Of a stretch of 64,000 bases of DNA, positions 10,439 through 21,561 are shown one piece after another; the stretch's first letter is position 1, and every line of letters begins with the position of its first letter. The stretch spans positions 1 through 64,000 of the forward strand of contig JAFGBD010000047.1 of NCBI GenBank assembly GCA_016933335.1, written 5' to 3'. The notes under the pieces are model-generated. The model ran no database searches. It worked only from the letters and a program-made list of their open reading frames with translations, and was not told where the DNA came from. The DNA is from Bacteroidales bacterium (GTDB taxonomy: Bacteria; Bacteroidota; Bacteroidia; Bacteroidales; UBA10428). Position numbers and translations under genes: made by a program.

Positions 10439-12154
10439 TTATGGTAAAGGATACCAGTCGGGTTTATCGCGTAATATTCCATCATTGTCAATTCTCGGCC
10501 ATAATTGATCTTCCTCGAAAGGAATAAACTGTATCATATCCACCCAGAATTCTTTGTCGCCATTATTGATCACTTCAAAGGTAATTGTATGTTGTCCTGT
10601 GCTGGGCACATCGACCGAACCGGCTAACTGGGCAACAAACCTTCCTGCGTTATCGGTTAAGGTAATGGAATCTGTCGGATTATAGCTGTACCTTTTATAT
10701 CCTATCAGTTCAAGTTCCTCATCGGTCATGCTGCTTGAGATAGTGTACCCCGTATTGATAATTGTTGGCAGGGGTTCGCCGTTAAAATAGACCACAAATT
10801 TGGGCCGGCGATTGGTTTCCGCACCTGATGGCGAGTTACGTGTACAAATCCACATTTTGTATTTGCCTTTCACAATAGTAGGTGTTGTAAATGTGATAGA
10901 GGGAATAACGGCAGTTCTGAGGAACATTTTAAAGCAATCCCTGTATATTAAATGATCCTGCCACCAGTCAGAATGACATTCATATGTTACCGGGGCAGAT
11001 CCGCTCCATGTAATACCGGCCAGCTGACCAGGTTCCAGGTCAACCCATTGTCCCGGTTTTCTGAAGATACCTGCCATTTTACGCAATTCCGGCTGGTCGC
11101 AAACATCCCAGAAGGTCAGGACCGGATTACGGACTTTGATAAAGATATCTTTATCCAGTATATGATAGACTCCGTTTGCAGCAGTGTTATCACTCAAATT
11201 CCTGTTTACAGGTGATCCTTTTTCCAGGACCCCTAAAAACAGGTCTTCATTGATAAGAACGCTGTCTCCCTTAAGTTTTATGGTAATAATTTCATTTGGG
11301 GCCAGGGTTTCGAGAACCGGTTGTGTAACCAGGTCTCCCACATAACTGAGGTTATTATCAATGATATGATATGATATATACAAATAAAGACTGTCTGCCG
11401 GATCTTTCGGATTGCCTGTATTTGAGTACCTCCCGATCAGATCATCAACCGAGTAAATGGAATCCAGGGCCAGGACATCGTTGGAAGGCAACAGCATGGT
11501 GAACCACCTTCTTTCTTCTGAAGGCAGATCCTTATCAGGAGTTAACATCAGAGTGTCATATAAACCGGTGGTTTTCAATGCTTCGCCAAAAATGCTCAGA
11601 TCGGGGTTTTGTTCAATAAATCCGGCGATCGGGGTTGTTACCGGTTCGAGCACAGTACTGATTGCATGGATAATCCCGTTAGCTGCATGGATATCCGCAT
11701 TCTCGATCGCAGCATATTTATTTATTTTATAAACGGAGCTGCCTTCTTCATTATAGCCCGATACCGTAAGATACTGACCGTACATTGTGGCTGTGGACAG
11801 GCGTCCGTCTGTGAATTCCGTTGTGCTTATCGTATCGATAATCACATGGTATCTGACATAGTCTTTCAATTCTTCAGCAGTAAAATCATCCAGTGATGTT
11901 TTGTTTTTCGACGTGAGAAATGTCTCCACTGCATCATTGGTTGGGGCAAAGACTGTATATGTTCCGTATGCCTTCAGGAATGATAAGGTATTTGACTTGC
12001 TTAACATCTCACAGAATAATGAAAATTCACCGGGATTATTTTCGAAATATTCCCCTATAAGCAAATCAAAGGCTGTTTCTTCAAGATAGTCGTACTCCAT
12101 GCAGGTTGTCAGCATGATGCATGCCAGAAATACAATATTTATCAGACGTCTCAT
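10439..12154 (-). CDS. Fasciclin (FAS1) domain lipoprotein, two FAS1-like units plus C-terminal domain
   Basis: 571 aa; 'GTYTVFAPTNDAVETFL', 'NGIIHAISTVLEP', 'FTMLLPSNDVLALD', 'NGVYHILDKDIFI'. Confidence 0.85.
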   Translation of the reverse strand: MRRLINIVFLACIMLTTCMEYDYLEETAFDLLIGEYFENNPGEFSLFCEMLSKSNTLSFLKAYGTYTVFAPTNDAVETFLTSKNKTSLDDFTAEELKDYVRYHVIIDTISTTEFTDGRLSTATMYGQYLTVSGYNEEGSSVYKINKYAAIENADIHAANGIIHAISTVLEPVTTPIAGFIEQNPDLSIFGEALKTTGLYDTLMLTPDKDLPSEERRWFTMLLPSNDVLALDSIYSVDDLIGRYSNTGNPKDPADSLYLYISYHIIDNNLSYVGDLVTQPVLETLAPNEIITIKLKGDSVLINEDLFLGVLEKGSPVNRNLSDNTAANGVYHILDKDIFIKVRNPVLTFWDVCDQPELRKMAGIFRKPGQWVDLEPGQLAGITWSGSAPVTYECHSDWWQDHLIYRDCFKMFLRTAVIPSITFTTPTIVKGKYKMWICTRNSPSGAETNRRPKFVVYFNGEPLPTIINTGYTISSSMTDEELELIGYKRYSYNPTDSITLTDNAGRFVAQLAGSVDVPSTGQHTITFEVINNGDKEFWVDMIQFIPFEEDQLWPRIDNDGILRDKPDWYPLP

Positions 12155-12175
12155 GGTATCCGTAATTATAAAATT

Positions 12176-13672
12176 TTAATCCTCGTAAAAAGCATTCTGT
12201 ACCAAAGCAGCGTTCGTTTCCAGTTCATCTTTATAAATGGGCCAGTAGTGATAGAGTGTATCCAGCATTTTGTTCTTAATGGTTACCTGTTTTTCTCCCG
12301 GGCTGCTGCTGACCACCATGTTTACAAGTATCTGTAATCGTTCGTAATTATTTCTTCTGGCATTTCGCAGAACGTCATACCACCTTTTACCTTCAAAGGC
12401 CAGCTCTCTTGCCCGTTCATCAAGGATATAATCGGCCATTGAACTTTTTGTTAATGTCTGACCGGTGGCCATATCCGTTATATCGGACGCCCTTGCCCGG
12501 TTTCGTATCATATTGACCAAAGATATAGCTTCATCCATCCTGTCAAGCTGGTTCAGTGCTTCGGCTTTTGTCAGTAATATTTCGGAATATTTATAGATGA
12601 TAAGATGTGTGTAGGATTCCGACAGCATTTTTGGATCATCGGAAGTTTTTCCGATATATTTCCAGATCATATAGTTATAGCTGGAATGATAAGAACCCTT
12701 ATTTGCTCTTACATCAGCACTATCCTCTAAAACAAAGTAGTCGAAAGGGAATATGATTTCCATTACACCGGGTGAAGCCCTGAAATACCTGTCTATCCCG
12801 TGCATTTCATAAAGCGGATTAAACCTGGTTTTTGAAAACTGCAATTCAAAAATACTTTCTGATGAATTACCAACGGCATAAAGTGTTGAGAACCAGTTTT
12901 TATCACTTTTCACCAGACCGAATTTCCCTGAGTTGATGATTTTGTTGCATGCAATCAGACAACTGTCATATTGCTCGCACCATAAATAGACATCAGCCTG
13001 GATGGCATAAACTGCAAATTTTGTGATACGTCCTTTATCTGAATCATTATCTCCGTAAGTATAGGGTGCATTTTTTTCAGCTTCTCTCAGGTCGGTTTTG
13101 ATTTGATTGAGAATAACGGAGGAAGGGCTTTTGGGGATCGCGAAATTCTCGTTATCGCTTATTGTTGCTGTAAGTTTCAGAGGGACTTCTCCGAAAGAAC
13201 GTACAAGATAGAAGTACATGAGGGCCCTGAGGGCCAAAACTTCGGATTCATACATTTTTAACTGTTCTCCGGTAAACGAAGGGTCGATTTCAAGAACACC
13301 GGGTGCACATTCAAGCACGGTATTGCAGAAGTTTATCGTCTGGTAAAATGTATTCCACCTGCAAACCGTATTGTCAGGCAGGATATCACCATAATATATA
13401 TTTCTGAATTCTGATCTGTTCCGGTAAGGGACCGCAAGATCGGCTCTTATTTCTCCCCACAGAAAAATCAGTTCCGGCACGCTGTATCCGCTGCCGCCGA
13501 TAGCATTTCCCAAAAGAGATGCATAACATCCCATAACTGCTGCAAACACATCATTTTCTGATTGCCAGAATTCTTCCCGGATGACACCTTCCTCAGGTTC
13601 GAGGTACAGCCACTCATCGCAGGATGTAACCAGCATGCAGCCCAGTATTGTTAATAAGATTGCTTTTTTCAT
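12176..13672 (-). CDS. RagB/SusD family nutrient uptake outer membrane lipoprotein
   Basis: 498 aa; lipobox 'LVTSCDEWLYLEPEEG'; 'LDERARELAFEGKRWYDVLRNARR'. Confidence 0.92.
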   Translation of the reverse strand: MKKAILLTILGCMLVTSCDEWLYLEPEEGVIREEFWQSENDVFAAVMGCYASLLGNAIGGSGYSVPELIFLWGEIRADLAVPYRNRSEFRNIYYGDILPDNTVCRWNTFYQTINFCNTVLECAPGVLEIDPSFTGEQLKMYESEVLALRALMYFYLVRSFGEVPLKLTATISDNENFAIPKSPSSVILNQIKTDLREAEKNAPYTYGDNDSDKGRITKFAVYAIQADVYLWCEQYDSCLIACNKIINSGKFGLVKSDKNWFSTLYAVGNSSESIFELQFSKTRFNPLYEMHGIDRYFRASPGVMEIIFPFDYFVLEDSADVRANKGSYHSSYNYMIWKYIGKTSDDPKMLSESYTHLIIYKYSEILLTKAEALNQLDRMDEAISLVNMIRNRARASDITDMATGQTLTKSSMADYILDERARELAFEGKRWYDVLRNARRNNYERLQILVNMVVSSSPGEKQVTIKNKMLDTLYHYWPIYKDELETNAALVQNAFYED

Positions 13673-13684
13673 TATTACTCCATA

Positions 13685-16600
13685 TTAAAACAGCACGTGT
13701 AAATTAAAAGTAATCTGCTTTGCAACAGGTGTTTGTGAGTAATCATAGCCAACTGTGTACAATGTACCTTCTATGGGTTTGATCGTTATTTCGGGATCCT
13801 GGCCTTTATATCGTGCAAAGGTCAGCAGGTTATTAAAAGTGGAAGACATTCTGACCGATTTCAATCCCAGTTTAGTCACCCATTTTGCCGGAAAACTGTA
13901 CGACAGGGTAATGTATTTCAATCGAAGAAATGATCCGTCATCAACGAAACGACTTGATCCCAGCCAGTTATAGCCATAACTGGTTAAGGCCCTTGGTATA
14001 TCGGTTTCATCTCCCGGTTTTCTCCAGCGTCTCAGAACAGCTGTAGTCTGATTATCATAATTGTACATATTTTCACCATACATCTGGGTCATATTGATGA
14101 TGTCATTTCCATAACGTCCGTAAAAGAAGAAATTGAAAGTAAAATTCTTATAAGACACTGTTGAACCGAAACCTCCCGTAAAATCAGGATTGGCATCCCC
14201 AAGGTAAACCACATCGAGGTAATTGATGTTTCCGTCGTGATTGATATCTTCATATTTTGCATCACCGGGTTGAAACTCATAATTTACAGACGGATAGTTA
14301 AAGACCATCATTACCGGTTCCCCGTTGGCATTGTAAACTTTATTCCCGGCTTCATCCACGGCAATCAGATCTTCTTCATCTTTATATACTCCCAGGTAAC
14401 GGTATCCGTAAAAAGAGCCGATCGGATTATCGGTTTGTATGATATGTTTGAATTCTCCGTTTGAAGTGGTTTCACCTCTTTCCGTGGCATAATTCTTTGC
14501 CACTTCCCTTAACACATTATAGTTTCGTGCAATGTTAAAATCGAACGAAATACTGAAACCGTCGCGTCTGACCGGGAAAGAACGGAAACTGAAATCCCAG
14601 CCCTGGTTGTCAAGCGACCCGATATTCATGGTTGAAGTATTATATCCTGATGATGACGGGAGTGTAACTTTTTCCTCCAGCATATCTTTTGTACTGTTCT
14701 GGTAAATATCATAGTCAAGCATCAGCCTTCCGTTAAAAACTTCGATTGAAACGCCAAGATTCTTGGTGATAAAGGATTCCCATTTAAGGTTTTCCAGTTC
14801 CATATCAGCTGAGTAAACAGCCGTATTTCCCAGGTATGTCCAGTTGAAGGTTTCATAATTGTTAAAATAGGTATAGGCATCTTCAGGAGAATGTCCGTTT
14901 TCTCCGTAGCTGGCTCTTAACCGGAAGTCATCGATGAAAGAGAGACTGCTCAGGAAAGGTTCACCTGAGATACGCCAGGCCAGGGAAATACTCGGGAAAT
15001 AGCCATACCTGTATTTTTCATTGAACTTTGAATTTCCTTCTCTCCGGACGCCTCCTGATAGTATATAACGATCGAGCAAAGAGTAATGGAACAGGCCGAG
15101 GAATCCGACATTGCGAACCTGCCATGAACCGGATGACAACCCGAGTCCTTCTGTATTCACATTCGCAGGTATTGACGGATCGGTAAGTTCGGATGAAGCA
15201 GAATTAGAAGTCTCAGAAACATAGGAAAGGCCCCTGTAATCATTCGACTGGTAATTCAGGGTTAGAATAATATCATGGATGTCATTTATATTTTTATGAT
15301 AGGTAAGTTTATTGTTTATGTAAATGTTATAACTGTCTTCATCGCGGTCTTCCGCCCTGTTAACCTGGGTATGGGTTGATGACAGTCCGGTGGCGATCTG
15401 CGGTAAAAACCAGTTTCGCTTGGTATTATTCAAATCAAAAGAGATGTCAAAAGTATATTTCAGATCCCTGATGATATTATACGTTGTATTGAACTTGGTA
15501 ATGATCCTGTCGGTGGTTGTTTTATACATACCGTATTCCGCCATGGCGACCGGGTTATAAGTACTGCTGTATTTTCCCTGGATATTCTCTTCCGGAGAAA
15601 AGTATACAGGTGTTTTATTCCCGTATTCGTCATATTCGAATACCGACATATTGGGCATTTTTTTGTAAGCTTTCGAACGGATATATTTATCGTAACTTGA
15701 GTTGGAGATCCCGTGGGCATATGACAGATCTGCCCGCATCATCAATTTATCTGAGATATTGTAATCGAGGTTCAGGCGTGCGGTAAGCCTGTCCATGCCT
15801 GTGCCTGTTGTAACTCCCTTTTCATTCTGGTAGTTGGATGAAAATCTGTAAAATGCTTTTTCTCCGCCGCCGGTGAGTGAAAGATCAAAATTGTGAATGA
15901 AACCGTTGCGGGTAATTTCATCAAGCCAGTTGGTATTCTGGCTATAATTATAGTACCAGTAAGGATCGCTGGGATCGTACTGGAATTCTTTGTACAGATT
16001 CGTATTAAGCGGAATACCGTCAACATTCATTGCTCCTTCGAAGATAAGTGTTGAATACTGGTTCCCGTTTAACATCGGGATGGTCCTGGGTTCGAATGAA
16101 TAGGTACCGCGGTAGGTGAATGCAAGATCCGGTTTCATTCCTTTCATTCCGCGCTTGGTGGTAATAAACAATACACCGTTGGAAGCCTTTGTTCCCCAAA
16201 GAGCAGTGGCAGCTGCATCTTTCAGAACAGTAATTTCCTTGATGTCGTCCATGGAAATGTTAAGCATCTGTGCATAGCCTTCTTCATTGGCCGTTGCAAA
16301 ATTGAAATCGGGGGATACGCTGATATCATAAGGTACATTATCGACAACGATTAACGGATCGCTGTTTGTACGCAGAGAGCTGACACCCCGTATTCTTATT
16401 GACATCCCGCTACCCGGGTCGCCTGAATTTGCTACAATGTCAACGCCGGCGAGCCGTCCCTGGAGCGCTTCATCTATTGATGAGGCCTGAACTTCCTGAA
16501 CTTCTTTCATATCAAGATTTTCAACCGGGATCGCCAGGTCGCGGTTCTTCACATCAAGAAATCCTGTATTTACCCTTCTTTCGGCAACAATCTCCACGGC

Positions 16601-16933
16601 TTCAAGAGACCTGATATCTTCTACCAGGCTGACTACGAAGTTTGTCCGGTCGGCAATATCCAGTGTAACAGGTTTATAACCGATAAAGGAAATCTGAAGC
16701 TGATGGCTGGTACTGGTCACATTGATTGCAAAATTTCCATCAATGTCGCTCGAAGTACCTTTAACAATGCGGTTGTTTTTATCCAGTTCCACGATTGTTG
16801 CCACAGGCAGGCTTGATCCGTCGACTGCGCTGATTACCTGACCTCTGATTAATTTTCCCTGGGCAAGAACAGGTGAAGAATCAAGAAATAAAATCAGCAG
16901 ACACAGCAGTGTACAGAAAAGTACTCTTTTCAT
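13685..16933 (-). CDS. SusC/RagA family TonB-linked outer membrane protein
   Basis: 1082 aa; regulatory domain, plug 'ITVLKDAAATALWGTKASNGVLFITTKRG', barrel to C-terminus. Confidence 0.93.
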   Translation of the reverse strand: MKRVLFCTLLCLLILFLDSSPVLAQGKLIRGQVISAVDGSSLPVATIVELDKNNRIVKGTSSDIDGNFAINVTSTSHQLQISFIGYKPVTLDIADRTNFVVSLVEDIRSLEAVEIVAERRVNTGFLDVKNRDLAIPVENLDMKEVQEVQASSIDEALQGRLAGVDIVANSGDPGSGMSIRIRGVSSLRTNSDPLIVVDNVPYDISVSPDFNFATANEEGYAQMLNISMDDIKEITVLKDAAATALWGTKASNGVLFITTKRGMKGMKPDLAFTYRGTYSFEPRTIPMLNGNQYSTLIFEGAMNVDGIPLNTNLYKEFQYDPSDPYWYYNYSQNTNWLDEITRNGFIHNFDLSLTGGGEKAFYRFSSNYQNEKGVTTGTGMDRLTARLNLDYNISDKLMMRADLSYAHGISNSSYDKYIRSKAYKKMPNMSVFEYDEYGNKTPVYFSPEENIQGKYSSTYNPVAMAEYGMYKTTTDRIITKFNTTYNIIRDLKYTFDISFDLNNTKRNWFLPQIATGLSSTHTQVNRAEDRDEDSYNIYINNKLTYHKNINDIHDIILTLNYQSNDYRGLSYVSETSNSASSELTDPSIPANVNTEGLGLSSGSWQVRNVGFLGLFHYSLLDRYILSGGVRREGNSKFNEKYRYGYFPSISLAWRISGEPFLSSLSFIDDFRLRASYGENGHSPEDAYTYFNNYETFNWTYLGNTAVYSADMELENLKWESFITKNLGVSIEVFNGRLMLDYDIYQNSTKDMLEEKVTLPSSSGYNTSTMNIGSLDNQGWDFSFRSFPVRRDGFSISFDFNIARNYNVLREVAKNYATERGETTSNGEFKHIIQTDNPIGSFYGYRYLGVYKDEEDLIAVDEAGNKVYNANGEPVMMVFNYPSVNYEFQPGDAKYEDINHDGNINYLDVVYLGDANPDFTGGFGSTVSYKNFTFNFFFYGRYGNDIINMTQMYGENMYNYDNQTTAVLRRWRKPGDETDIPRALTSYGYNWLGSSRFVDDGSFLRLKYITLSYSFPAKWVTKLGLKSVRMSSTFNNLLTFARYKGQDPEITIKPIEGTLYTVGYDYSQTPVAKQITFNLHVLF

Positions 16934-16945
16934 GGTTTAAATTTT

Positions 16946-19159
16946 TCAATATTTCAAATAATTATCTATTTGATGTAATACTGCTCTGTTGGATAAAACA
17001 TTAAATTTATATTTATCCGATGACAGGTAGGTGATCCTGTTGTAATTATCGATCAGGGCAAAATCTCCGTTTGGATTATTAACGATCAATACATAGGTTT
17101 TGCCGTCTACCGTTTTATATAGTGTTTCATGCTCCCCTGCTATAACCCCGTCAGGTACTACAATGGATTTGGGCAGGATATGATACATCACAAAGTTGAA
17201 CACTTTTTCCAGTTCATCATCTGAAGAAAAAGTACCGATCTCAGGAAACTCGGGCAGATATCCTGCATTGACAGCCGAATCGATGGCAGCGTCATCAGGT
17301 ATAAGCAGCGTTGTGTTTTCGGTATTTGAGACACTGGCTATGGTTGAATTTACGGTATCATAAACAAAGCCGTTGTTATATTGGGCTGATTTAATCAGGT
17401 ATTTGTAAAATTTTGATGATCCGAAGGTTTTTTCAATGTCATCGCCAATGTTCTTTGTTGAAAACACCAGGGGTTCCGGTTTTAATTCATAAGTATATCC
17501 GTTTGTCGCTTCTTTCCCGTCTGTTGCGAATTGATAAACATTATCCCTGAACCGGTTACCTGCAGCCCAAACCCTGCCATTGCTGATGCGTATATATTCT
17601 CCTCCGTAAGTTTCAACAATATTGTTTGTTGTCAGATCGGTAATATTCTTGCCAAATACCACATGGAGATTTATTAACCGGGCAATAGCAACTGCAGGAT
17701 TTGTTCCAAGCTCAGTATTTTCAATATTCCATGAATTTCTGTCAGCATCATATGTAAGGCCTATCGATTCAAACTGATTGTTGGATATCAGAAATACCGT
17801 AAAATTGAATTTATTATTCATGATGATGAAATGAAGCTCAAGATTTTTAATTGCCTGTAACATCAGTGAATAATCCGGATTTAGACTTATTTCACCCATA
17901 ACGGTATAAAAGGCATCGCTTTTCTGAATATTGTTCACTCCGTAAAACACCCCGTTACTGGCAAATCTTTTTTCAATCACATCGCTTTCAGGATCGAACC
18001 GTGCTTCCTCGCCAAAAGGATTATAGGTTGACTCAAACTTGCTGGGCCAGACGATGGTCCGGAACATATGGGCATTGATGAAATCGGCAATTAAATCAGG
18101 CGACATGTTATCCAGTGATTTGTAATAGGTTAGGAATTTTTTATCGAAGAATTGCTGAATGGCATCATTTGTCGGGACAAAGATGCTCCATCCGTCAATC
18201 TGGGCATCATAATCTTCCCCGCCTCCATACTTCAAAAAGTTTTCGCAATTCGGTGCATAATTCAGAAGAGGATAAACCTTCATATAAACATCTTCTGTAA
18301 TTCCCGAATATTCCCTGTATCTTTCCTGAAATGAAGCAGGTGCCAGGTCATATTCCAGCAAATAGTCATCAATGATATCTTTGAACAGACTGTACTGTGA
18401 ATTGCCTGCGATCAGTTCTTCAATATTAGGCAAGGGAAGGATTACCCTGTCGATGACATGAACAACGCCGTTTTCAGCCAGAAGGTCATATTCAATAACC
18501 CTGGCATCAACTACATTGAAGCCGGTGTACTCTTTATCCGGGAAGAAATAGTTATAATCATATGAAGTGATGTTTTTAAATGACATAAACTCGGTGGTGA
18601 AATAGGGTATATGTTTATAGTTGTTATCATCATAACTGAAAACATAACCGGATCCTTCTTCATAGAGTACCCCGTTCTGATCGACCACTTTTATTGTTTT
18701 ATCGTCTAACGTTTCATCATATACTCCTTTAAAGTACTTGGTCTGACGTTTAAAGGCTTTGTTTTCCAGCCACATTACCTCATCGGTTGACTGGTAATCG
18801 TCGAGCCGCTCGCGGATGTATGCATTCTGAATGATGCTGTAGCTTACGATCTCTTTTGCGGTAAGGGTATCGATTTCTTCCACGGAATTCAATCCTTTTT
18901 CATTCAGAAAGGATTGAAAAGCTTCATCGGTGGGTGCGAAAACCGTATAATATCCGGCTGCCGATAATATTTGTTTATAGCCGGCTTTGTCAACACAATG
19001 CAGGTATGAATGAAAGTTACCTTTTTCTTCCAATACATGATAAACAGGAGGTTCAAGCCATGAAGGCCTGTCATAGTATTTTTCACGTTCCTGTTCGCAG
19101 CTGATCCATAAGAAACAAAAGAAAGCCGCAGTTAAGAGAATTACCGGTATTCTATACAT
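16946..19159 (-). CDS. Multi-FAS1 (fasciclin) domain lipoprotein
   Basis: 737 aa; lipobox 'LWISCEQE'; FAS1-like blocks 'YYTVFAPTDEAFQSFL', 'WSIFVPTNDAIQQFF', 'FTVFLISNNQFESI', 'TLLIPDDAAIDSAV'. Confidence 0.87.
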   Translation of the reverse strand: MYRIPVILLTAAFFCFLWISCEQEREKYYDRPSWLEPPVYHVLEEKGNFHSYLHCVDKAGYKQILSAAGYYTVFAPTDEAFQSFLNEKGLNSVEEIDTLTAKEIVSYSIIQNAYIRERLDDYQSTDEVMWLENKAFKRQTKYFKGVYDETLDDKTIKVVDQNGVLYEEGSGYVFSYDDNNYKHIPYFTTEFMSFKNITSYDYNYFFPDKEYTGFNVVDARVIEYDLLAENGVVHVIDRVILPLPNIEELIAGNSQYSLFKDIIDDYLLEYDLAPASFQERYREYSGITEDVYMKVYPLLNYAPNCENFLKYGGGEDYDAQIDGWSIFVPTNDAIQQFFDKKFLTYYKSLDNMSPDLIADFINAHMFRTIVWPSKFESTYNPFGEEARFDPESDVIEKRFASNGVFYGVNNIQKSDAFYTVMGEISLNPDYSLMLQAIKNLELHFIIMNNKFNFTVFLISNNQFESIGLTYDADRNSWNIENTELGTNPAVAIARLINLHVVFGKNITDLTTNNIVETYGGEYIRISNGRVWAAGNRFRDNVYQFATDGKEATNGYTYELKPEPLVFSTKNIGDDIEKTFGSSKFYKYLIKSAQYNNGFVYDTVNSTIASVSNTENTTLLIPDDAAIDSAVNAGYLPEFPEIGTFSSDDELEKVFNFVMYHILPKSIVVPDGVIAGEHETLYKTVDGKTYVLIVNNPNGDFALIDNYNRITYLSSDKYKFNVLSNRAVLHQIDNYLKY

Positions 19160-19603
19160 AGTTATATCGCTTTGTAAGCATCATATATCAGGTAAGTTGG
19201 AAATTTGAAGTTATAAGATTTAATAGCTCATTTCTGCAAAATCATATGAAACGTTCATAGCTTTCTGAAATATTCTACTGACTCATTACATGACAGATCT
19301 TATAATACATCATTTTTATACTGCACCATTGCACGCTAAGAATTATTCTACCCTTATGCCTGATTACAGTATATCGTAAAATTAAAAAATTATTCCAAAT
19401 ATTGGCAAAATATTAACAGTTCAGCAATTAATGTTTGTATTATTGGTTGAAGTATTCAGATAAGTTACCGCCGGTCACTTGCCGGAATTCATTTCTTTTA
19501 AAATAATAAAATTTAACGTAGTTTTGTTAAGGACAACTATCTGATATTTAAATACTTTTTAATCTGATAATTATACAACCAGACCGGCTCAACCATTTCA
19601 TGT

Positions 19604-20161
19604 ATGGCATTGTCTGATAAAGAAATCTGGGAAAAGATAAAGAAAAGTGACATAAAATCATTTGAATCGTTATTTTGTCGCTATCATGACCGGTTGTGCC
19701 TTTATTCAAATGATTTGATCAGGGATGAAGATGTCTCAGAAGAAATAGTAAATGATGTATTCTTAAAAATATGGGACAAAAGAGACCAGATTCAGATTAA
19801 CACCGGGATAAAGCCATATCTGTTCCGGTGTGTTTTTAATGCATGTATCGATTACATCAATCTAAATCATAAAATCACACAACACTTTGATACGGAGATC
19901 GACCAGATAATTAATGAGCTTGCAGGATCCGACGAAGATTATATATTCAGTCTTCTGCAAAGTAAAGAGGTCGAAAAGGATGTTTTAAATGCGATTGATC
20001 TGCTGCCTAAGCAATGCAGGATCATTTTCTGTTTAAGCAGGTTTGAATTACTTACCTATAATGAAATTTCTGAGAGGTTGAATATATCTGTAAATACCGT
20101 TAAGACCCAAATAAGCCGTGCTTTGGACAGCCTGAGAAAAAAACTGGTGAAATATCTGTGA
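19604..20161 (+). CDS. ECF RNA polymerase sigma-70 factor
   Basis: 185 aa; sigma2 'DVSEEIVNDVFLKIWDKR', sigma4 'LLPKQCRIIFCLSRFELLTYNEISERLNISVNTVKTQISRALDSLRKKL'. Confidence 0.93.
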   Translation: MALSDKEIWEKIKKSDIKSFESLFCRYHDRLCLYSNDLIRDEDVSEEIVNDVFLKIWDKRDQIQINTGIKPYLFRCVFNACIDYINLNHKITQHFDTEIDQIINELAGSDEDYIFSLLQSKEVEKDVLNAIDLLPKQCRIIFCLSRFELLTYNEISERLNISVNTVKTQISRALDSLRKKLVKYL

Positions 20162-20338
20162 TCATCCTGATTAAGAAAATCAGAACGATTAATAATCTGG
20201 TTGAATCTCCGGTTTCCTTATGATTTATCTGGTATAACTCATTTCTGGTAAACATGAATATTAAAAATAATCCTTTCTTTTTAATAAAAACCAGGTTTTT
20301 TGTCACCCGCATTAGTTAATAATTCAGTCATATCTGAT

Positions 20339-21508
20339 ATGAACACACAGGAAAATTCAGAACAGAGATACAGGTTATTAATATATAACTATTTATCTCA
20401 CAAGACCACTGCTGAGGAGAAGGAAGTTTTATTGGATTGGTTAAAACAGTCAGAAGAAAACAGGAAGCTATTCTCAGATTATAAAAAAATATTTGATCTG
20501 ACGGTAAGTTCAGACCAGAAGTCCCGGTTCAGCTATCGAAAACCAGAAGCCTTAAAGCGGCTGAAATCGAAGATTGATCCGTCAGTTTCTGATGCAAGGC
20601 GGCTGAAAATCAAAAGACTGAAGTATTATCTTCAGACAGCTGCTGCTGCAATATTGATCTTTTTGATCGGGGCTCTAACATCCTTCTGGATTTCCAGGAA
20701 TCAATCTGTTCAGAATCTCAGCATTACCAAATACGAGGTTATAGCACCCAGAGGCGGTAAAAGTGAGGTTGTTTTGCCGGATGGTTCAAAAGTATGGTTA
20801 AACGCAGGCAGTAATTTCAGATACGGAGCCGACTATGGAATTAATAACCGCGATGTATATCTGGAGGGCGAGGGATATTTTTCGGTCATGAAAAACCCGG
20901 CCAATCCTTTTGTTGTAAATACTTCAGGTTTGGAAATCAAAGCATTTGGCACATCATTTAACGTAAAAGCTTATCCTGAAGAAAAATTCGTTATTACAAC
21001 ACTTGTAGAAGGGACTGTTAAAATTGAAGGAAAGGGATTAAATCTGTCTCTTAAACCGAAGGAAGTTGTTGTGCTTAGCAAAGAGTCTTATGAGATTAAA
21101 CCTGATGTTGATAAAGTTACAACTACTTCACAATTGAGTGAAAGAACTGGTCGGGACAGATCAGAGAAAAAGGAAGATATATCTTTCAGTAAATCCGTAC
21201 AGGTAAAATCAAATGTGAACACAAATATTTATACCTCCTGGAAGGATAATTACTGGATCATTGAGTCCGAATCACTCAGAAATATTGCTTCAATACTCGA
21301 ACGTAAATTCGATGTAACCATTCGTATTTTATCACCGGAACTGAACCAGTATACTTTTACCGGAACCTTTTACAAAGAAACACTCGAACAGATTTTAGAC
21401 ATTTTAAAGCTTACCGCACCATTGGGATATGAAATTAAAGAAGGGATTGTGGTGATTAAGGGTGAACAAAAACGAAAATCGATATATGATAATTTTAAAA
21501 CTAACTGA
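20339..21508 (+). CDS. FecR family anti-sigma factor
   Basis: Listed ORF starts at TTG 20300; ATG at 20339 more likely. TM segment, 'VIAPRGGKSEVVLPDGSKVWLNAGSNFRY', 'FVVNTSGLEIKAFGTSFNVKAYPEE', C-terminal DUF4974-like region. Confidence 0.92.
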   Translation: MNTQENSEQRYRLLIYNYLSHKTTAEEKEVLLDWLKQSEENRKLFSDYKKIFDLTVSSDQKSRFSYRKPEALKRLKSKIDPSVSDARRLKIKRLKYYLQTAAAAILIFLIGALTSFWISRNQSVQNLSITKYEVIAPRGGKSEVVLPDGSKVWLNAGSNFRYGADYGINNRDVYLEGEGYFSVMKNPANPFVVNTSGLEIKAFGTSFNVKAYPEEKFVITTLVEGTVKIEGKGLNLSLKPKEVVVLSKESYEIKPDVDKVTTTSQLSERTGRDRSEKKEDISFSKSVQVKSNVNTNIYTSWKDNYWIIESESLRNIASILERKFDVTIRILSPELNQYTFTGTFYKETLEQILDILKLTAPLGYEIKEGIVVIKGEQKRKSIYDNFKTN

Positions 21509-21561
21509 TATGTTTAACTAAAACCCTTAAAACCATGATCTGACTACAAAAAAAAACAAAA

